From contig NZ_JAECZA010000276.1 in NCBI RefSeq assembly GCF_016056275.1, positions 1-63,984 on the forward strand: a DNA stretch of 63,984 nt. Direction: 5' to 3'. Shown here piece by piece: positions 8,501-16,253 of the stretch (position 1 is its first letter; each line of letters begins with the position of its first letter). The translations under genes were made by a program, and so were the position numbers. Source of the stretch: Dendronalium phyllosphericum CENA369. Lineage in GTDB: Bacteria > Cyanobacteriota > Cyanobacteriia > Cyanobacteriales > Nostocaceae. The notes under the pieces were generated by a model that saw only the letters and a list, made by a program, of their open reading frames with translations, did not search any database and was not told the DNA's origin.

Positions 8501-9958
8501 TGTGGAAAAGGGATCGTCAGAAGGTTCTTCTGGAAGTATGTCTTTGAGTAATACAGTACCTTGTTCTGTACCATCGCTCTTCCACAAACCAATGCGGTCA
8601 TTGTAGCGACTAAAGAAGTAAAGTGTATTATTGACGTTAAGCAGTTGGGGCGATCGTATGTAATAGTCTTCAAAACCACCAAACTTAATATCTTTGATTA
8701 AAACAGTACCATCAGTAGTGCCATCACTCTTCCACAACTCATTATCGATGATGTCGCTTTCATAGTCATTATAAGTACTAACAATGAAATAGAGCGTACC
8801 ATTAATATTGATCGATGAACTGATATTAAAATTCGTCCGCTCAGGGTAAAGTTCTTTGACTAAAACAGAGCCTTCTTCTGTACCATCACTTTTCCACAAG
8901 CTAATATCCTTAGGCTTGTCGTCATTTTTAGTATTATAAAGACTAAAATAAACAACACCATTAACATTTGTTAGCGAGCCAACACTAATACCATTACGCT
9001 CATAGGAGTTGACATCATTACCATAGTTAATTCCTTTGACTAAGACAGTGCCAGCATTTGTACCATCACTCTTCCACAATTTTAGTTTGCCTGAACCACT
9101 GTCACCATTAAGTAACGTACCATCATCAGCAGTAAAATAGAGGATATCGTTGACATTGGTTAAGTCTAAGAAAGAAGAATAATAATTAAAATAACCAAAT
9201 TCTTCATCATCGCTACCCCTGTAGACATCTTTGACTAGGACAGTGCCAATTGCACTGCCATCACTCTTCCAAAGTTCTCCTCCACCTCCTTCACCTATAC
9301 CGTGAACGCCATCCTCAGCAGTGAAATAGAGGATACCATTGACATTTTTCAAGCGGTAGGGTTCAGAACCATCACTACCAGGGAAGATGTCCTTAACTAG
9401 ATACGGTTCAGCCAGCACTGCTGCATATGCTGCCAATGTTGCAGGAGTAAAAGCAACAGCGGCAGTAGTACTTGCCGTTCTCACCTCCAGTTTCCAGTTT
9501 CCCCCTTTTGCCGCACTGCCTGTCTTGTCATCTGATGCAAACACAACAGCCCCAGTCAGTTCGCTTAGTTGCTGCACAAACGCCCTGCCTAACTGAGTTT
9601 GAGCAACATCGCAACCATACAGTAATATCTGTGCATCAGTACCCAAAGCTTCGGCCCAATTTATTAATTGTCCAGCATAATGATTCAGGGTTTGTTGCCC
9701 TAGTTGAGTATTACCCAAGTACATTTGTCCTGGTGCGCCGTGGGAGACAATATGCAAACTGGTGATTTCAGATTTAGTTGCTAGCAATTCACTGATTTGT
9801 TCTACTCCATCACGCTGGGTATTTAAGATGAAAACTTCTGTATCAGGGAGTACACCCGCTACTAAGCTTTGATAGTCTTCAACTGTAGGGTCAATGAATA
9901 CCAAACGGCTTGAAAGGCTTTGTCTATTGAGTAATTGCAGTATTTGAGTATTTTCCAT
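5591..9958 (-). CDS. Large DUF4347 / ELWxxDGT-repeat / Calx-beta secreted protein
   Basis: 1455 aa. Residues 1-190 form a DUF4347 domain (SLHIVSHGAPGQM, ILLYGCDVAQTQLG). There follow two long blocks of roughly 45-residue repeats centred on ELWKSDGTTEGTVLVKDI and GTLYFTADDGIHG, each ending in a Calx-beta domain (residues about 655-745 and 1240-1330). A short calcium-binding region near the C terminus (LIGTAGNDRITGGTG) fits RTX-type secretion by a type I exporter. The repeats suggest a beta-propeller-like or elongated surface protein. DUF4347 proteins are widespread in cyanobacteria with unknown role; adhesion or extracellular matrix is an inference. There is no classical signal peptide, consistent with C-terminal type I secretion. 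Confidence 0.85.
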   Translation of the reverse strand: MENTQILQLLNRQSLSSRLVFIDPTVEDYQSLVAGVLPDTEVFILNTQRDGVEQISELLATKSEITSLHIVSHGAPGQMYLGNTQLGQQTLNHYAGQLINWAEALGTDAQILLYGCDVAQTQLGRAFVQQLSELTGAVVFASDDKTGSAAKGGNWKLEVRTASTTAAVAFTPATLAAYAAVLAEPYLVKDIFPGSDGSEPYRLKNVNGILYFTAEDGVHGIGEGGGGELWKSDGSAIGTVLVKDVYRGSDDEEFGYFNYYSSFLDLTNVNDILYFTADDGTLLNGDSGSGKLKLWKSDGTNAGTVLVKGINYGNDVNSYERNGISVGSLTNVNGVVYFSLYNTKNDDKPKDISLWKSDGTEEGSVLVKELYPERTNFNISSSININGTLYFIVSTYNDYESDIIDNELWKSDGTTDGTVLIKDIKFGGFEDYYIRSPQLLNVNNTLYFFSRYNDRIGLWKSDGTEQGTVLLKDILPEEPSDDPFSTNNTDYVIVNGILYFSAEELWKSDGTAQGTTLVKDINPGSSPSSPSNLINFNGVLYFSANDGIHGTELWKTDGTTEGTVLVKDINPGSGGSGISELINVNGELYFSANEGIHGKELWKSDGTTEGTVLVKDIYPGVTKYSDGDSPNSSNPLNLTSIGGILYFTADDGIHGRELWALDTNPTITSPIISINTINSNASEVDNQSAIFRISRIGDTNNALDVKYTIAGTATNDIDYNQLTGTVTIAAGQSFVDIAIAPINDIFSEGSETVTLTLFKQQTYAVDTSNIAAAAIVADDTNTAVVAQPYLVKYITPTIVVRSLQSYFGHFTNVGGVLYFNTNDNFGNIDYEWKSDGTTEGTVLLKGIFPSASNLIGINGTIYVIADGKLWKSDGTEDGTVPLKNIYASNLTNVNSTLYFTTDNNNLWKSDGTTEGTVLVKDIDPVSDSSELYNLTNVNGTLYFFRSKELWKSDGNAQGTILVKNIGVNDNNYYISSSINVNNIFYFFGRGTNIGQLWRSDGTETGTLVVKDINFQSDGYGIPDGINVNGTLYFIADDGINGRQVWKSDGTTEGTVLLKDINRGTIDDSPLYNLTNVNDTLYFTISDGIHGKELWKSDGTTEGTVLVKDINPGAGNSNPNYLTNVNGTLYFSAYDETHGTELWRSDGTTEGTILVADIKSGAGGSRPYNLTNIDGTLFFTANDGINDYQLWALNTNLAQFIPVVSITAADANAAEDGDDSASFRISRTGQFDTALAVKYTIAGTATNGSDYTQLTGIASFGVGQSSVDIDINPINDGLAEGSETVTLTLSEQDDYDINTSSSAASVTIFDKFNIINGNGSRDPLIGTAGNDRITGGTGSKTIRGGTGNDEFVYTNIREVGQRIADFTVGSDQIVLTSLLDSLANDVYYNGYNGSDAIADGFVRLVQGSNSNSTIVQIDRDGPVVNGYYGSNAIFRNFIELDNVTPQALNNSNSFVF

Positions 9959-10466
9959 GACGGTTTTTCAATTAGGGATAAAATAATTAATTAATATCGT
10001 TTTTATGACAGGAGTCAAACTTTTTTTAAATAGCAATTTTTAATTTCAGCGAGCTATACTTCGCCGATTTTTTAAAACTTCTCTGAATAAGGGTTTTAGA
10101 CTATGGCTTTAAACCAGTTCAAAAACCTGAAACCCTACTTTTTGAGTGAGGAACTTAGCTTTTTCGTCTAGCTACAACTCCCTAATTTGGGCGAAGTATT
10201 GATTGATATGAATCAACTCAAATTTCTTAACTAAACTAATGGATTTGTCTTAATTTCGAGACAAAACTTTCTTAATAAAACTTTACTAGACAGCAACCTG
10301 CTATCAGTTAATCTGCTCGTATCTCAGTACTTAAAATAAATGATCCGTACTGAAAAAGCAATGTCAAAATATTGAGGTGTAAAAGTTTTATTCCTAATTT
10401 ACATAGATAAAGGAATGATGAAGAGACTGGCATTATTCTTCATTTAAATAAAGGTACTGGGGTTAG
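9959..10466. other. Intergenic region, 508 bp
   Basis: AT-rich sequence upstream of the large secreted-protein gene; it should hold that gene's promoter. The string GCGAAGTATTGAT at 10193 also occurs at 1540, another dispersed repeat. I see no credible ORF or RNA gene here. Confidence 0.4.
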
Positions 10467-11006
10467 CTAGTGGTAGCGAGGTAGAAGCGTCACCTGTAAG
10501 GCTTGTCTGAGGATATCTCTCCCATCACAAGAGCAAACATACTTATTGTGCAGCGACAATATCCCGATTAAGAGAAAAATTAAAGAAAACACTCCATAGC
10601 CCCAAAGCCTGACGTGAAGTGGAGTGTCAGAATTGATCCTTGCCTGAGTAGGTACGCTGGGGTCATACCGCACCTGAACGGTTTTCTTCTTACAATCGAG
10701 TTGGCTTGAACAAGCGCTACTGGTGGTAAAATCGACCGATTTACCTTGATGGGTTTGAAACTCGACTGTTGAAATATATTTTGTCTTGGAACTTAGTGGA
10801 GTAATCCCACCACCGAAATATTCCTTTTCCTCCCTCGTTTTAATAACAGTTCCAGTTGCAGAAATTCCATTAGCTTCAAACGCAACCTCAGATCGATAGT
10901 ATGAGGGATACTGAAATAAAAGTACTCCACCAGCACAGGCAAAAAAAACTCCCAATGCCTTCATACAGAACAGATCGACTGGATTAACTGGGCGTACAGC
11001 GCTCAT
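10467..11006 (-). CDS. DUF3592-type membrane protein
   Basis: 179 aa. There is a hydrophobic helix at residues 14-30 (ALGVFFACAGGVLLF) and a second at about 133-150 (YGVFSLIFLLIGILSL). The extracytoplasmic middle holds the family hallmarks: GTVIKTREEK, TVEFQTHQGKSVDF, and VQVRYDPSVPTQARI. This is the standard DUF3592 layout. Its function is unknown. Cys residues at SACSSQLDC could form a disulphide outside the membrane. No operon partner. Confidence 0.7.
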   Translation of the reverse strand: MSAVRPVNPVDLFCMKALGVFFACAGGVLLFQYPSYYRSEVAFEANGISATGTVIKTREEKEYFGGGITPLSSKTKYISTVEFQTHQGKSVDFTTSSACSSQLDCKKKTVQVRYDPSVPTQARINSDTPLHVRLWGYGVFSLIFLLIGILSLHNKYVCSCDGRDILRQALQVTLLPRYH

Positions 11007-11189
11007 ACCTTACCTCTGTTGGGTTGCACTCATCGGTTTGCAGCCTCTTTTAGTATAAGCTCCTAGTACAAAGTATGTATCGTAGGGTTAGGCGACATCA
11101 CGCCCAGAATAGCGATCGCTTGTATCAACCTGAATTCAATATTAAGTGACGAAAGAAAAAGGAACTGGGGATTGGGTATTGGGTTACAA

Positions 11190-11322
11190 ATCGCTCATAT
11201 TCTGGTGGGGCTTTGACCCACCACCAAATTTCATCGAAATTTTTCACAGACCCAGTAGCCAAGCTTTGCAATAGAGATGCACAGCATTGGCGCTGAAAAC
11301 TGTTAATACGGCTCGGCTGTGA
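11190..11322. repeat. Dispersed cyanobacterial repeat remnant
   Basis: Positions 11269-11291 repeat the 23-base sequence of 5489-5511. The longer stretch around it can be read on the minus strand as a 74-codon frame that looks like read-through of an intergenic repeat rather than a protein. It ends at the TA target site of the IS630-like element. Confidence 0.4.
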
Positions 11323-11324
11323 TA

Positions 11325-12459
11325 CCAATTCTGTATGAAGATGCGCCAAACTACGTCAAACTTTATAGATGGGTGCATTTAGTAATTGTGTTATGAGTCG
11401 TCCATTCAAAATCGAGATTTCAGAAAGCCTTGAAGAATTGGAGAAAGCTCTCAGACATGTCACACAGGCAAGCAGCAAAGAAAGATTACAAATGCTCTAT
11501 TGGCTTAAGAGTGGTCAAGTGAGCAGCAGGCGTAAGCTTGCAGAACGTTTAGGACGTGATGAAGCAACCATAACTCGTTGGGTGAGGAAGTCTAAAGATG
11601 AAGGAACAAGGGGCTTGCTAGAAGTCAAACATGCACCCGGAAAAGTTGCGAGCATCACTGGAGAGGACTTAGAACGCTTGAAAAAGCGGTTGCAGGAGCC
11701 ATCTGGGTTTACTAGCTACGGTCAAATTCAACAATGGCTCAAGAGCGAATTAGGGCTTTCACTTGCCTACAAAACAGTCTATGAAATTGTTCGCCAGCGT
11801 TTGGGTGCGAAGTTAAAAGTGCCTCGTCCTCAAAGCATCAAACAACACCCACAAAGTCTATCTCACTTTAAAAAAAACTGCCTTTAGCATTCAAATTCTT
11901 ACAGGAGGAATTTGGAGAGGGGAAACGATTAAGGTATTTGTGCGCTTGTTGAAACACGTTTAGGATTAAAGACAATTGCAGGACGTTTAATTACAGCTAG
12001 AGGGATTAAACCTGTGGGTTTGAGCCAATGGCAACGTGAAAATTTTTATTTATACGGAGTTGTAGAACCCCTAAGTGGATACAGCTTTTTCTATGAGTTC
12101 CCCTACCTTAATAGTGATTGTTTTCAACAGTTTTTGGAGTTGCTATCTGCTGATCTTGGTGATGATATCGCGGTTATCCAATTCGATCAAGGATCTTTCC
12201 ACAAAGCCAAAGCTCTCAATATCCCAGATAACATTATCCCAATTTTTCAACCTCCTCACTCTCCTGAACTCAACCCAATTGAGCGATTTTGGGAATTTCT
12301 CAAATCTCAACTCCAATGGGAAAATTGTAAAACTCTCACACAACTACAGCACAAGTTAACTGATGTCCTCAAAGAAATTACACCTTCCATGATTGCCTCT
12401 CTCACTTCTTACGACTTTATTCTTGAAGCTTTATTTAGCGCAGCTTCATAAAGAATTGG
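11325..12459 (+). mobile_element. IS630-like element, decayed, TA-flanked
   Basis: The imperfect inverted ends are CCAATTCTGTATGAAG at 11325 and its near complement ending at 12459. Both are bordered by TA (11323-11324 and 12460-12461), the target duplicated by IS630/Tc1 elements. The element is about 1135 bp. It sits at the 5' end of a cupin gene. Confidence 0.75.
11369..12451 (+). pseudogene. IS630-family transposase, frameshifted and catalytically damaged
   Basis: The first frame (11369-11887) encodes an N-terminal helix-turn-helix region (RRKLAERLGRDEATITRWVR). The second frame (from about 11945, visible as 12014-12451) gives the catalytic part: VIQFDQGSFHKAKAL and FQPPHSPELNPIERFWEFLK with the second Asp and the Glu. 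The frames part at an A8 run near 11870, a plausible programmed frameshift site for this family. A further shift occurs near 11945. There the expected first catalytic motif (D-E-S/T-R) reads LVETRLGL, so the first Asp is replaced by Val. Two lesions make it very likely inactive. Confidence 0.75.
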
Positions 12460-12460
12460 T

Positions 12461-12823
12461 ATAAGTGGTTATCCAACTAACGAGCGAAAGCAGATTCTTG
12501 AACTTGTACGCTATACCATCGCACCGAGAACAAAACTGCCTACTCATACTCATCCGGGAATGCAGATTGAACGAGTAGAAGCGGGAACTTTAACTTATAC
12601 TGTTGTCAAAGGAGAGGCTAGAGTAACTAAAGCTAACAGTACAGAATTAATTCTTAAAACAGGAAAAACCGTACTACTCACGGTGGGTGATTCTCTGGTT
12701 GAACCTGCCGGAATGGTTCATTATGGAGAAAACCAGACAAATAAACCAGTCATTCTTTTGTCTGCTTCTCTATTTAATGCAAATCAACCAAAAGCTATTT
12801 TAACCATTCCTGAAAACAAATAA
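12461..12823 (+). pseudogene. Cupin-domain protein, 5' end interrupted by IS630-like element
   Basis: The open frame from the IS edge reads ISGYPTNERKQILELVRYT, then TKLPTHTHPGMQIERVEAG and VGDSLVEPAGMVHYGEN. This is a small cupin barrel with metal-binding His residues in HTHPGMQ and the second cupin motif at MVHYGEN. Joining the two TA-flanked sides gives a short frame back to a TAA, with a possible GTG start four codons in, so the IS appears to have landed at the very start. Translation might restart at the ATG at 12560, but this would drop the first metal-binding histidines. Confidence 0.6.
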
Positions 12824-12965
12824 ATGAGAAATTTCGACTTTTATCAAAGGCTTACTCATTAGTATTTGAGTTGAATGCTTTACAGTCGGCGCTTTGAACT
12901 CTATGTTGTGATATCCCTCAAATAACGACTTCCCGCCACAGCCTCTTCCCCTAACGGTGTCCAAA

Positions 12966-13355
12966 TTAAAAGATCGTTACCCAAATAATGCCAATAAGTG
13001 AACCTAGGAGTAATACTAGACTGCTTATAGAACTGATGACAAAACCAATGATCCGCCTCTTAGCAGCTTGATAATATCCCCAAGCGTATGCAATTCGTCC
13101 TATCAACCAGATCGCACCAAGTACCGTTCCCCACAATGGACTAACATAGAGAGAAAATAACCATAACACAGGTAAAAATAAAACTAACTGTTCTAGAGTA
13201 TTTTGCTGGACTCGTAGCACTCTTTCAAAGTCTTGATTTCCAATCATCTGAGGAGCAGGCACGTTGTATTTGACTCTATATCTAGTGACATTAATCGTGA
13301 GAACAAAGTATAACAGCAGTGCCAAAACAGTTATCAGACTAACTAAAGGTGACAT
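12966..13355 (-). CDS. MAPEG-family membrane protein
   Basis: About 129 aa from MSPLVSLITVLALLLYF, chosen because an AGGA ribosome site precedes it (13364-13368) and the 33 residues upstream do not fit the family. The MAPEG core is recognisable: ERVLRVQQNTLEQLVLFLP near residue 45 and GRIAYAWGYYQAAKRR near 90, within four predicted transmembrane helices. The family includes microsomal glutathione S-transferases. The exact substrate is unknown. Confidence 0.75.
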   Translation of the reverse strand: MSPLVSLITVLALLLYFVLTINVTRYRVKYNVPAPQMIGNQDFERVLRVQQNTLEQLVLFLPVLWLFSLYVSPLWGTVLGAIWLIGRIAYAWGYYQAAKRRIIGFVISSISSLVLLLGSLIGIIWVTIF

Positions 13356-13546
13356 ATTAAAATCCTGACAAATCAAAAAATTAGCTACCGCTTTGCAATT
13401 AGATAAGTATGAAAAAATGAAATCTGTATTATTCTCCATGAATACTAACTGCAAACAAGGTTGACGGTGCGATGATGTAGTGATTTAAGAGATGAAAATC
13501 CGGATTTAGCAAAGGTTCACCAGCAAAAATCACTACTTTCACAACA

Positions 13547-14194
13547 TTACCAGGATGGTTTCCACCGAGATTTCATCAAGCAACCTATTGCACCAACAGC
13601 AATAATTCCAGCTATTGCCGTTGGTTCGGGAACAGAAGCCAAACTAATAGTAGCTTTACCTGTACCAGTAGTTTGAACGCACTGGCTCGAAGAGGGACAA
13701 ATCGTAACTACTTCTGACTCGATCTGACCAAGGAAAGTAGAGGTATTTAACGGACTTGTGACTCTCCATCGCACTTCAAAGAAAGTCTGTATCCCCGCAA
13801 AAGGAGAAGAACCACTGACTATCCCTTGACCCGTCACATCAGCTATTAAATCTTGCCCATCAACCCTATATGAACCTGTTTCAAAAGGAGCAATAGGAAC
13901 TGATTGTAGTCCCAAAGTCTTCAAAAGTGGAAAATCAAGTAAGAAGTTGAGATTAAAAATAGTTTGCTTGGTGTCCGTATTGAAGGTGGCTACACTTAGT
14001 AAATTGGGGTTTTGGCTTGCAGAAATTACCCCAGTAGGAATTTCTCGACCACCAATTGGTAAATTAACTGAATTGAAAGTGCCATTAAAATCAGAAAAAG
14101 TCTGTTTAATAGTAGCAGCTGATGCTGATTTAGATACTACAGCAAATAGTATAGTTACCGAGGCAAGGCAGAAAATAGTTTTTTGGACAGACAT
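13547..14194 (-). CDS. PEP-CTERM sorted exported protein
   Basis: 215 aa. A signal peptide covers residues 1-26 (ILFAVVSKSASA then ATIKQ). The C terminus has SVPEPTAIAGIIAVGAIGC followed by a basic tail (MKSRWK), the exact layout of a PEP-CTERM sorting signal read by exosortase. The middle is a beta-rich domain of unknown function with a CPSSSQC cysteine pair. Likely secreted or anchored to the cell surface. Confidence 0.8.
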   Translation of the reverse strand: MSVQKTIFCLASVTILFAVVSKSASAATIKQTFSDFNGTFNSVNLPIGGREIPTGVISASQNPNLLSVATFNTDTKQTIFNLNFLLDFPLLKTLGLQSVPIAPFETGSYRVDGQDLIADVTGQGIVSGSSPFAGIQTFFEVRWRVTSPLNTSTFLGQIESEVVTICPSSSQCVQTTGTGKATISLASVPEPTAIAGIIAVGAIGCLMKSRWKPSW

Positions 14195-14218
14195 ACTAAC
14201 CTGTTACTTAGATTTATT

Positions 14219-14693
14219 TTTTGGTTGACAACTGACAAAATTCTGAGATTGAGTATATAGCAATCTCAAATCATCAATAAACACTTTCTGTTACCTGTTC
14301 ACAAATCTCATTAGACTACTAAGGATAATTTGAGAAATTGTGCTGACAGTGGAGCGATACAATAATCCTTGTAAAGCAGCCAGTTTTAATCAATCAAATT
14401 CTTAACTGATTTAGCAAAAATTGCGGTTCTTCCACTTCAGGGGAGTGGTCTGCTTTTTGAATATATACTTCCTCAGAATCAAGAGTTAACTAGCGAGTCA
14501 GACTTTTATCAGTGTGTGCATGAGAACCATTTGTGAGTAAATGATGGTATTGTCAGGCAGTTTTCGTCACTGAAAAAACCTGCCTTGACATACCTTGGGT
14601 AACTTTTTCAGTCAATCAATTCAAGTCTTAGCATTCGCCTAATCGACTTGATCTGAAGCGATCGCCAATGCCAATGGCGATCGCTTTGTGGGA
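14219..14693. other. Intergenic region between PEP-CTERM gene and fatty-acid cluster
   Basis: No ORF of substance. The only structure is a HIP1-containing stem-loop at 14657-14685, listed separately. Confidence 0.4.
14657..14685. terminator. Stem-loop downstream of the fatty-acid cluster
   Basis: AGCGATCGCCA (14657-14667) pairs perfectly with TGGCGATCGCT (14675-14685) across a 7-base loop. It lies 9 bases past the stop codon of the last gene in the cluster. There is no T-tract on either strand, so it may protect the 3' end or be a HIP1 repeat rather than act as a classical terminator. Confidence 0.4.
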
Positions 14694-15152
14694 TCAACCG
14701 TAGGGGGTGACGGTAGCTAAACCAGTAGCCACAAGGTTTTCTTTATTCCCTTTCACCGAAAATACATCAGCCCTAGTGATGACTTGGCTAAAGGTAGATT
14801 TAATCACATAACCTCTAGCAATCAACTTTTCTCCAACCGCAGGGGCGATAAAGTTCAGCTTGTATTCAGCAGTAACAACATCACCGACTTTAGAAGCTGC
14901 TGCCCAACAACAGGCACTATCAATTAAAAAGCCAATCACAGCCCCGTGGGTAAAACCATTATGCTGCTTTAATTCCTCTCGCATAGAAACGATTAATTCA
15001 GCAAAACCATCTTCACAAGCAGTAATTTCTGTGTTCATCCAGACTGTAAAGGGAGATGTCTGAATGGCTTCTCGTAGGGAAACAATATTAGCGGGAGTTC
15101 TGATTTTAGCAGCAGGTTTGTTGAGTTTTTTGGTCTCGATCGTAGCGTCCAT
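14694..15152 (-). CDS. PaaI-type hotdog thioesterase
   Basis: 152 aa. The hotdog core HNGFTHGAVIGFLIDSACCW near residues 84-103 holds the helix and the HGG-like/Asp catalytic region of PaaI thioesterases, followed by the beta-strand AEYKLNFIAPAVGEKLIARG. It should hydrolyse an acyl thioester, releasing free acid from the ACP or CoA. It is the last gene of the minus-strand fatty-acid cluster, 42 bp after the desaturase stop, so release of the final product is the likely job. Confidence 0.75.
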   Translation of the reverse strand: MDATIETKKLNKPAAKIRTPANIVSLREAIQTSPFTVWMNTEITACEDGFAELIVSMREELKQHNGFTHGAVIGFLIDSACCWAAASKVGDVVTAEYKLNFIAPAVGEKLIARGYVIKSTFSQVITRADVFSVKGNKENLVATGLATVTPYG

Positions 15153-15194
15153 AAGTTAAGAAAGTCCTGAAATTATGCAATTATGAGAAATAAA

Positions 15195-16238
15195 TCAACC
15201 AACAATTTCGGGATGAAACCGTTTCGCTTTTACTTGTTCTGGAGTTGGCCGTTTAACATTTGTAGCCCAACCGAGTTTTTCCAACAAGCTAATAAATGAT
15301 CCACTGGGATCTATTTGCCACCAATCAATGTTGAGTAGGGCAGAACCTGGAAAAGCATGATGATTGTTGTGCCAAGCTAGTCCTAAAGTGGGAATAGCTA
15401 GAAACCAAATGTTACCACTGTGACTGTTAGCTTGGTCGATAAAGGGACGAGTACCGAACAGGTGACAGCCTGCGCGAATAATCAAATCTCCCATCAGGGT
15501 CATTACGCAAAATCTGAAACATCCCCCCCAGAGAAAAGCAGTCCATGCACCAGCAGCAGTCCCGGTAAAGAGAAAACCTAGTAAAGCTGGCAGGAGGAAT
15601 GAGGACAAAACGATAGCATAAAAATAGTTATCGATCGTCACCATTGCTGGTTCAGCGAGTACATCCTTGGCATATCGTTCGGGTGAAGCAATTTGGTTAG
15701 TTTTGGAGTTATACTTCCAGCCAAAAAATGAGTGCCAGATATTTCTGCTTCGAGACAAAGGTTTTTCAGGTGCGATGTAATGAGGGGTATGAGGATCGCC
15801 TTCTCGATCTGCATAGATGTGATGACGACGATGATAAGCCACATACTCAAGAATGGGTGCTTCACCAGTCATTGAACCAGCCAATGCCAAAAGAATCCGT
15901 AGGGGTTTGACTACTTTATAGCTTTTATGAGCAAATAGTCTGTGCATTCCTGCTTCTCCTGCCAAACCCACAAGGTTAAACATGAAAAGCAAAATTCCCA
16001 GGTCAACCCAACTAATGCCTTGATGCCCAAAAGAAGCGATCGCCGCAATTGCACCAACAACACTGATTATGTCAATGGTAGGATACCACGCATATCTAAT
16101 CCATTTCCTCATTCCCGACAGGGGTGTATATTGAACATGGCGACGATCTATTTCTGCGGGTTGGAAAACTTCTGTTACTTCTGTAACTGAATACTGCTCC
16201 GGGATTTCAGCTAAATAGCTTGTTTGTTGCATAGTCAT
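15195..16238 (-). CDS. Membrane fatty-acid desaturase (acyl-CoA/lipid type)
   Basis: 347 aa. All three iron-binding histidine boxes are present: HRLFAH near residue 99, HRRHH near 136, and HNNHH near 288. Hydrophobic pairs lie around them (VGAIAAIASF, LLFMFNLVGLAG, FYAIVLSSFLLPALLGF). This is the class of Delta9-like desaturases that insert a double bond using a di-iron centre. It is 15 bp downstream of the acyl-AMP ligase gene, so co-transcription and action on the ACP-bound or activated chain are likely. It is a paralogue of the desaturase at 20546-21511. Confidence 0.8.
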   Translation of the reverse strand: MTMQQTSYLAEIPEQYSVTEVTEVFQPAEIDRRHVQYTPLSGMRKWIRYAWYPTIDIISVVGAIAAIASFGHQGISWVDLGILLFMFNLVGLAGEAGMHRLFAHKSYKVVKPLRILLALAGSMTGEAPILEYVAYHRRHHIYADREGDPHTPHYIAPEKPLSRSRNIWHSFFGWKYNSKTNQIASPERYAKDVLAEPAMVTIDNYFYAIVLSSFLLPALLGFLFTGTAAGAWTAFLWGGCFRFCVMTLMGDLIIRAGCHLFGTRPFIDQANSHSGNIWFLAIPTLGLAWHNNHHAFPGSALLNIDWWQIDPSGSFISLLEKLGWATNVKRPTPEQVKAKRFHPEIVG

Positions 16239-16253
16239 AAACTTTGTTACTCT

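Noticed and set aside
11125-11349. 74-codon minus-strand ORF
   Set aside because: It spans a dispersed repeat and the IS end; no ribosome site or family features.
14657-14685. Classical rho-independent terminator after the fatty-acid cluster
   Set aside because: The hairpin is strong but has no T-tract, so it is listed with low confidence only.
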